Assembly (NCBI GenBank): GCA_947311845.1 | Contig: CAMZMU010000035.1 | Span: 5,432,344 to 5,496,343, forward strand | Reading direction: 5' to 3' | DNA: 64,000 nt | Source: Poa pratensis | Taxonomy: Eukaryota; Streptophyta; Magnoliopsida; Poales; Poaceae | In this document: piece by piece, positions 58,860 to 64,000 of the stretch | Layout of the letters: every line of letters begins with the position of its first letter | Numbering within the stretch: position 1 is the stretch's first letter | Position numbers and translations under genes: made by a program | The notes under the pieces: model-generated | Database searches by the model: none | Told to the model about the DNA's origin: nothing | The model's input: only the letters and a program-made list of their open reading frames with translations

Positions 58860-59960
58860 GATGGTAATGACCTGCAGGAGAGCAAGTCAGCCGGTTGGTA
58901 CCTCGGTGAGTTCTAAGCACGGATAAAAGCAAGTACTAACCGGAGTGATAACCTCGGTCGGCTCAAAAGGGTGAAAGCAGTTAAGTTTGGGCGGGAAACA
59001 AGTTCCTATCGCTAAGGAATCGAAGCAAAGATCTAGCAGGAGGCTAAAAATAGAGAATAAATGAGTAACTAATCAAGGGGTAAAAACCTAGTGAATGAAT
59101 CTATGGGATGTAGCAAGAGTAACTCTAGCACAAATCCTAAAATACTAAGAGGAATCAAGGAAGAATAGGCCAAGTTCATCGAGTTCATCATGATGGATGA
59201 ACACATCCCATGGCGGTGAGGAAAAGGGAAGAACTTACCGAGTAAAGAGGGCGCAGATGGAGGCTTGTCGAAGAATCGGTGGCGGCGCAGTGACTCAACG
59301 GCGGCGTAGCAACGTGAAGCGCGGCGCGCGTCTCCGGCGAGGAAGCTCCGGCGCGGCAATGTCACGGCGGAGAAGGCTCGATGAAGGCGAGAGGGCGAGT
59401 GAGCGGGGAGGAAGAGGAAGTCCTCCCCTTGGCCCTACTTATAGCCGCGTGCGGTAACTGCGCACTACCGCGCGGTTACCGGGAAGACGTGGGATCGTGT
59501 GCGGGCAAAGAAGCAGTTGCGTGGTTTGTGGCCGCACGATCGGCCACATCGTGGGCCACAGGATGCAACCGGCGGCGCCAGATCTGGTGTGCAGGTCAGC
59601 GCGAGAATCGAGGAACCACGGTAAATTAATCAAATACTTGAGTGCGCATGTTCACTGTTTGGTGGGTCCGGCTGACGAAGGTGGCGTGTGGTCAGGACCT
59701 GTCCTTCAAAGGTCCGGATTTTAGGGTCCGGGCAGAGATTCTTCGCCACGTGCCCCGGAAAATCTTGAGGCAAGATTGTGCTGAGTCAAACAGCTCGAAA
59801 GTTCAGATCGCAGATCAACCTCGGATTTGGTTATGGTCTATAGAAAGAACCTCGGCAAAACTAGAAATGAGGTCGGATTTAGAGGTGGTAACTTGTTTGT
59901 TTTGAACCTGCTACGGCCCTCCATCCGAGGTCGTAGGACCGCACCAGCTTCGGGGACTAA

Positions 59961-60958
59961 TGTTGGGGGCTACCCCCAGGTAGGGTCAAGGCTTGGCATA
60001 ATTTTAGCTTAAAGGTGTGCCGAGGTACGGAAAGGGCCGACCTGTTTGGGCCTTGAAGTGTCCGAGCTTGTTTCTGACCTGTAAAGCATCGTGTCCGACC
60101 TATCTTCGGACCTTGGAGTCCGAGGTCATCCCAAGGGTGAGAGCCGAGTTCATCACCGAGGTCCATAAGCCGACCTCTGGCTAGCAGCTTGACCGGGCTA
60201 TTAGTATGTTCAAGGAAGACACTAGAGGAAAGGAGATCCGAGGTGTCTTCTGCTCATGGCCCGAGGCATGTCAGCGGAATCACGGGTGCTGCAGAGCCCA
60301 AGGACCGAGGTTACGGAAGACAGCTAAGTAAGGACATGGGTTTTACGGAGACACAAGGATCAATGCGCTGACCGACCTATTTCGGGAAAGGGTCAGAGGA
60401 TAGACCCTGGGCGGCTACGTTTCAGTCACCCGAAGAGGAAAGCTAGGCCTGCTGCTATACTGACAGTCCGGCCGTTGGACTGACAGCGGGCAGAGGTTTG
60501 TCTTTTTCCCCTTGGCAGTGCCATTACAGTGTTGAGGCAGGGGCAAAATAGTAACTCGGATAGTCTATAAATAGAGCACCACCACCTCCAGAAGAGAGGA
60601 TCACGCGCTGGACGACGAGCCCGAGACATCATTTCCCCCCTTGTAGCTTCATCTTCTACCTCAAGTTCTCACCATTGTTGCATCTTACAGCTCGAGGAGC
60701 ACCTTGTACTTGTTACCAAGAGATATACATCTAGTAGGATAGTGCTGCAGTAGGGGTGTTACCTCCACATGAGGGCCCCGAAGCAGGGTACATCGTGGTG
60801 TGCTTTGTGTTCTTGGTTTCTTGTTCATGTTCTTGCGGTTTCTTGCGTGTTCTAGCTTGTGCACTTCTTGAGTGCATAAACCCTCCCCGGATTCCCCAAC
60901 GACCATTCGGCCCCATCTTAGCCATACCTATGGCATCTGCCGTGATCCCACCACGACA
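59961..60958 (+). repeat. 3' LTR (998 bp)
   Basis: TGTTGGGGGC...CCACGACA, matching the 5' LTR throughout, followed by target duplication GTTCC. Upstream (58860-59960) is non-coding element DNA that should contain the promoter of the antisense gene; the polypurine-like 'cggggactaa' abuts the LTR. Confidence 0.92.
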
Positions 60959-60963
60959 GTTCC

Positions 60964-62130
60964 AATGGCGGATATTCATGTGTTCTTGGCGTTTCCATTT
61001 GCACGTTTTGCACTATGTGATGTTAAATGTATGAGCTTTCTGACAGTTTGTCAGTCGCATGTTGTAAAACCATTTTCTTCGGTAGGGTTTGCAAACTCAT
61101 CACGCAAAACAGATGGTGTGAATTGCTACTGAAAAATTCGAAATGAGCTTCACGCTAGAATGCAAATCATTTCCAATGCGACCGTACGCCTTCGCTTTTC
61201 TCTGAGAGCCAGGAGAGGCGATTAGGGTTCCACGTCTCTTGTTGGCGCCACCGCTGATCAGCCCCACCTATGTGGCCCTCGGGCCATGGAGGCATGGTTG
61301 ATCTCGGTCTCGTCGGAGGGAGGGCTTTGTTTTCTCGTTTGTGTCCAGTTTTGCTAGGGCGGCGCTCTGTTGGTGGCATAGACGCTTCTGGCCATAATGT
61401 CTCCTTGGCTTCTGCCCCATCTCGGTGGCGACGTCGAGAAGCTTGTGAGATTGGTTATAACCATCAAGATTCGCCACAGAGCTGACGGCAGGCCCTCCTG
61501 CCAGAAGCGTAGTTGGCGCGCGTCGTGCAGTGAGCGATCAATGTTTTTTAAAGGAAAAGTTGATAAGCTATGCATGTATTTTTATGACAAAACACAATTG
61601 TGGTGGTCTTTCGTTAGAAACAACGACCCCAATTGTGGTGTTTTTTGTAATCATCTCCATCAGGTGGTGGAGGCGTCCATTGCAGGAGGGTCTAGGAGCC
61701 ACTCCTAGGAATTTTTGTTTGCAAAGTGTAAACTGTTATTATTTTCAAAATGTTTTGACACAATCTTGTTGTGACCTTCCGCTGTGGCTAACGCAAGTAC
61801 ACATATTTAAACCATTTGAATAGTCGTGTAGTTCTCGATGGACATATATATGCCGCATTTCATTCCCCGGTTTTGACTGTATCCAAAATTTATAAAAGGA
61901 AAACACAGCTCAAAGGTGCGACTGTGCAATGGCACATCACATGCCTACTGTCTTCTCAATGGTGCAATGGCGCATCATATATTCACATGGCTCCATCTAA
62001 AAATCAAAGCATATAGCTTGCCGGATGTATATGTTGCAAACTTGCAATTGCGAGTCGAGAGCACCTAGACCTAGCTTGATCCGATGGGTGATCGACACGT
62101 AGTACAGTGCTCTCTCACTCCTCCGGCCAT
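60964..62130. other. Intergenic upstream of the fasciclin-like gene
   Basis: No gene recognised. Contains dispersed repeat copy B (61255-61500). 'gtgcaatggc-catcacat' repeats twice near 61926 and 61960. Confidence 0.5.
61255..61500. repeat. Dispersed repeat, copy B
   Basis: Shares 'ccatggaggcatggt', 'gggcggcgctc' and 'ctccttggcttctgccccatctcgg' in order with 165-340. Confidence 0.5.
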
Positions 62131-62140
62131 GCATAAATAC
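62131..62140 (+). promoter_or_regulatory. Probable TATA box of the fasciclin-like gene
   Basis: GCATAAATAC about 110 bp before the chosen ATG, in a suitable place for a plant TATA element. Confidence 0.45.
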
Positions 62141-62246
62141 ACCATCGACCCCGTCGTCACGGCCACAACACCAGTAGCCAGCAACTCCTCCTGCCTCTCA
62201 CTACGCTCACTTGCTCCTAGCTCGATCGTCCGGCCCGCCGCTCGCC

Positions 62247-63035
62247 ATGGCCGCACTTCTTTTGCTTCTCCTCCTGCTCCTCGTGTCCGGCGGAGGCGCC
62301 CACGACGACGGGGCAAGTTTTCAGCTCCGAGGCATCATGTCCGACCACTCGTGCCATGATCGTGCGGCCCAGGTGCTCATGGACATCCTGTCCATCAGCG
62401 GCTGCGGGCGCTTCGCGGGCCTCCTCGCCGCGACGCCCGACGCGCGCGAAGTCTTCCGCCAGCGCCTTGTCGGCGGAGGGCTGACGGTGTTCTGCCCCGA
62501 CGACAAGGCCATGGACGCGTTCGCTCCGGCGCTCCGAGCCCTCGCCGACGACGACCGGCTGGACGTGCTGCTCTACCACGGCGCCGCAGCGCGCTACGCC
62601 CGGGGGACTCTCGCGGCGTTCGAGTGGGTGGCGGTGCCGACGCTGGCGGGCGCCGACGCGGCCACCAACAGGAGCCAGACCGTCTTTGTCGGCCACGAGA
62701 GCGGCACGGTGTGGGTGCAAGGCAGGGCGAGGATGACCAGGACGGTCTGGTCAGAGGAGGCGCCCGGCCTCGTGGTGCACGTCGTGGACGCCGTGCTCCT
62801 GCCGCGCCGTGTGCGGCAGAAGCTGGATGGGAGGACGACGTGGCGTCCACCTGTCGTGCGGCTGGCCCGGGCTGTGCTGATGCGGCCAAGATTAAGGAGA
62901 CGACGGCCAAGAAGCCCGAGACTGTCTTCTGATGATGAGGGTTTTAGAGCACTACATTGTTATGTCTGCATGAGTATGCGTTTGTGCGAACTGCTGCTAT
63001 GCGTTATGTTTAGTTTAAGTCTGCATGTTGAGTAG
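62247..63035 (+). CDS. Fasciclin-domain (FLA-like) protein, single exon
   Basis: Begins MAALLLLLLLLLVSGGG, a signal peptide, so the product is secreted. A single FAS1 domain follows (about residues 40-190): the H1 motif appears as LTVFCPDDKAMDAF, the YH-type segment as VLLYHGA, and the H2 motif as VVHVVDAVLLP. Fasciclin-like proteins act in cell adhesion and wall structure at the plant cell surface. There is one N-glycosylation site (NRS) and no clear arabinogalactan Pro/Ala-rich region or GPI-anchor signal. The ATG at 62247 lies in good context (CGCCATGG). The frame runs to 63035 (262 residues), but from about 62830 it turns arginine-rich. The next frame instead gives DDVASTCRAAGPGCADAAKIKE... 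to a stop at 62932, which looks more natural. A small indel near the end is therefore suspected. Confidence 0.75.
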   Translation: MAALLLLLLLLLVSGGGAHDDGASFQLRGIMSDHSCHDRAAQVLMDILSISGCGRFAGLLAATPDAREVFRQRLVGGGLTVFCPDDKAMDAFAPALRALADDDRLDVLLYHGAAARYARGTLAAFEWVAVPTLAGADAATNRSQTVFVGHESGTVWVQGRARMTRTVWSEEAPGLVVHVVDAVLLPRRVRQKLDGRTTWRPPVVRLARAVLMRPRLRRRRPRSPRLSSDDEGFRALHCYVCMSMRLCELLLCVMFSLSLHVE

Positions 63036-63237
63036 TGACAGTGTATCGTTGCATGGCACTGTCTGTAGTTCTGCAGTGAGTTTGAGTAACCTGGCTTTGC
63101 ATTCACCATCGAGAAATAAGAAGGCTCGCATATATATAATATATTGAGTACCCTGGGCCTGGTTGATATACATGTTGAGTACTTACTTGTTTTAAGATTT
63201 ATGAATGATCCTGCGTGCGAGAGTTTTTCCTCTCACG

Positions 63238-63402
63238 TAATCCCTCCGTTCTAAAATATAAAATGTTTGACTTTTTATACACTCACATATATCTACATGT
63301 ATCTATACATGTTTTAGTGTCTACGTTAACTCCTTTTAATCCACATCTAAACAACATGTACAATAGCTTAAACATCTTATATTTTGAAACGGATGGAGTT
63401 GT
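63238..63402. mobile_element. Stowaway-like MITE
   Basis: 'tccctccgttctaaaatataaaatg' on the left and 'catcttatattttgaaacggatgga' on the right are terminal inverted repeats of the CTCCCTCCGTTC class. The element is about 160 bp, AT-rich and non-coding, in the 3' flank of the fasciclin-like gene. Confidence 0.75.
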
Positions 63403-63559
63403 TTTGTCCACTCTCATTGGATGACATTCACACAAGTACACAGCCTGTGTGCATTGTATGAAGCGGCTCAGGTGAAATGGGAACAAGTGTGCAGTGATCA
63501 TATTAATTAGTCATGGCTAAATTTGCTCTACTACTAGTCCCCAATCATTATATATGTTT

Positions 63560-63865
63560 TTGAGAACACAGTACAACATAGACGCTCACAAATACGCACA
63601 TACACTCACCCCTATGAATGCACACACGCACACCCTACCCCTATGAGCACCTCTGAAGGACTGAGCCGGCAGATCTTGAGGTTGACGAAGTCACCACAGG
63701 CGCCTCGCTGTTGACGGGCACATCACCTACCACTGAAAGAATAGCGCCGGATAAATCTGGAATAAATCCAGGTAAATGCAAACGCCCATGTCAAGTCTAG
63801 GACTTGAACCTGGGTGGGCTGGTTTCACCACAGGGAACCCAACCATCAGAACCAACCTCCGTTTG
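63560..63865 (-). mobile_element. Au-like SINE with 19-bp target duplication
   Basis: CCAATCATTATATATGTTT occurs at 63541-63559 and 63866-63884, flanking a 306-bp insert. On the minus strand it has a tRNA-type B box (GGTTCAAGTCC near 63808-63818) close to its 5' end, and on the plus strand 'cacccctatgaatgcac', 'cctatgagcacctctg' and 'gaggttgacgaagt', typical of the grass Au SINE. Truncated relatives sit at about 21330-21480 and 31560-31700. The last 115 bases of the window show nothing further. Confidence 0.8.
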
Positions 63866-64000
63866 CCAATCATTATATATGTTTGTAGTGCATATGCATG
63901 TATATCAGATCAAGGTGAGTAAGATATCTTTGGGAAAGAGATGCTCTTAACAAATGCATGTAGCTTGAGTCTAATTTGATGTCAAGAGATGTGTTTTCTT

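Larger units (their letters stand above)
46285..60958 (+). mobile_element. Ty3/gypsy LTR retrotransposon, complete, with antisense extra gene
   Basis: Two similar long terminal repeats (46285-47294 and 59961-60958), both TGTTGG...CGACA, enclose gag, protease, reverse transcriptase, RNase H and integrase in gypsy order. Five-base target duplications GTTCC flank it (46280-46284 and 60959-60963). Between integrase and the 3' LTR, 4 kb carry a spliced gene on the opposite strand. That layout, an extra ORF downstream of integrase, is known from Tat-lineage gypsy elements of plants. Several nonsense codons and frameshifts make the copy non-autonomous today. It lies between the SINA cluster and the fasciclin-like gene. 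Confidence 0.92.

Noticed and set aside
1..64000. CRISPR arrays, bacterial operons, riboswitches, rRNA or tRNA genes
   Set aside because: The window is plant nuclear DNA. The tandem repeats seen lack CRISPR structure, and the only tRNA-like box found belongs to a SINE.

Overview
The window is nuclear DNA of a grass (Poaceae), most likely a Pooideae or Triticeae-type genome. The signs are GT-AG introns in a family of plant genes, a CACTA element with CCGGGACCAA-type palindromic subterminal repeats, a Ty3/gypsy element about 14.7 kb long, Helitron ends, a Stowaway-type MITE, an Au-like SINE and GC-rich grass coding sequence. Species assignment is inference. No rRNA, tRNA, CRISPR or bacterial-type operon was seen.

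The main theme is a local cluster of seven SEVEN-IN-ABSENTIA-like (SINA-like) RING E3 ubiquitin ligase copies between 2 and 46 kb. Three on the minus strand look intact and keep the two-exon structure, with the intron splitting the RING at the same point: 2036-3167, 13006-14425 and 23374-26738. Four plus-strand copies form a younger, GC-rich subfamily and all are altered. The one at 17134 lacks the first half of the RING. The one at 21921 carries several deletions and a frameshift. The one at 32193-40666 is split by a 7.5 kb LINE. The one at 44622 lost 17 bp in exon 1, so its frame survives only if the intron is retained. The flanks of these copies are duplicated too (about 2 kb upstream, about 0.6 kb downstream with a piece of a Ty3/gypsy element), so the unit of duplication was larger than the gene.

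Layout: 0-4.8 kb, SINA copy 1 and intergenic DNA. 4.8-12.05 kb, a CACTA (En/Spm) transposon with a nearly complete transposase and a remnant Ulp1-type gene. 12-14.5 kb, SINA copy 2. 14.5-17.1 kb, retroposon tail, F-box-like gene fragment and a Helitron 3' end. 17.1-26.8 kb, SINA copies 3, 4 and 5. 27.15-27.95 kb, a poly(A) retroposon with 15-bp target duplication. 28.15-29.86 kb, a non-autonomous Helitron. 30-32.2 kb, duplicated SINA 5' flank. 32.2-39.8 kb, a LINE inside SINA copy 6. 40-43.6 kb, rest of copy 6 and duplicated flanks with gypsy debris. 43.65-44.42 kb, a GC-rich terminal-inverted-repeat element in the promoter of SINA copy 7. 46.28-60.96 kb, a complete Ty3/gypsy retrotransposon with GTTCC target duplications, decayed gag-pol and a spliced antisense extra gene. 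62.2-63.0 kb, a fasciclin-domain (FLA-like) cell-surface protein gene, followed by a Stowaway-like MITE and an Au-like SINE.

The host genes probably act in two unrelated roles: ubiquitin-dependent turnover (SINA-like) and cell wall/plasma membrane surface (fasciclin-like). The rest is transposable-element DNA, much of which directly reshaped the SINA cluster.
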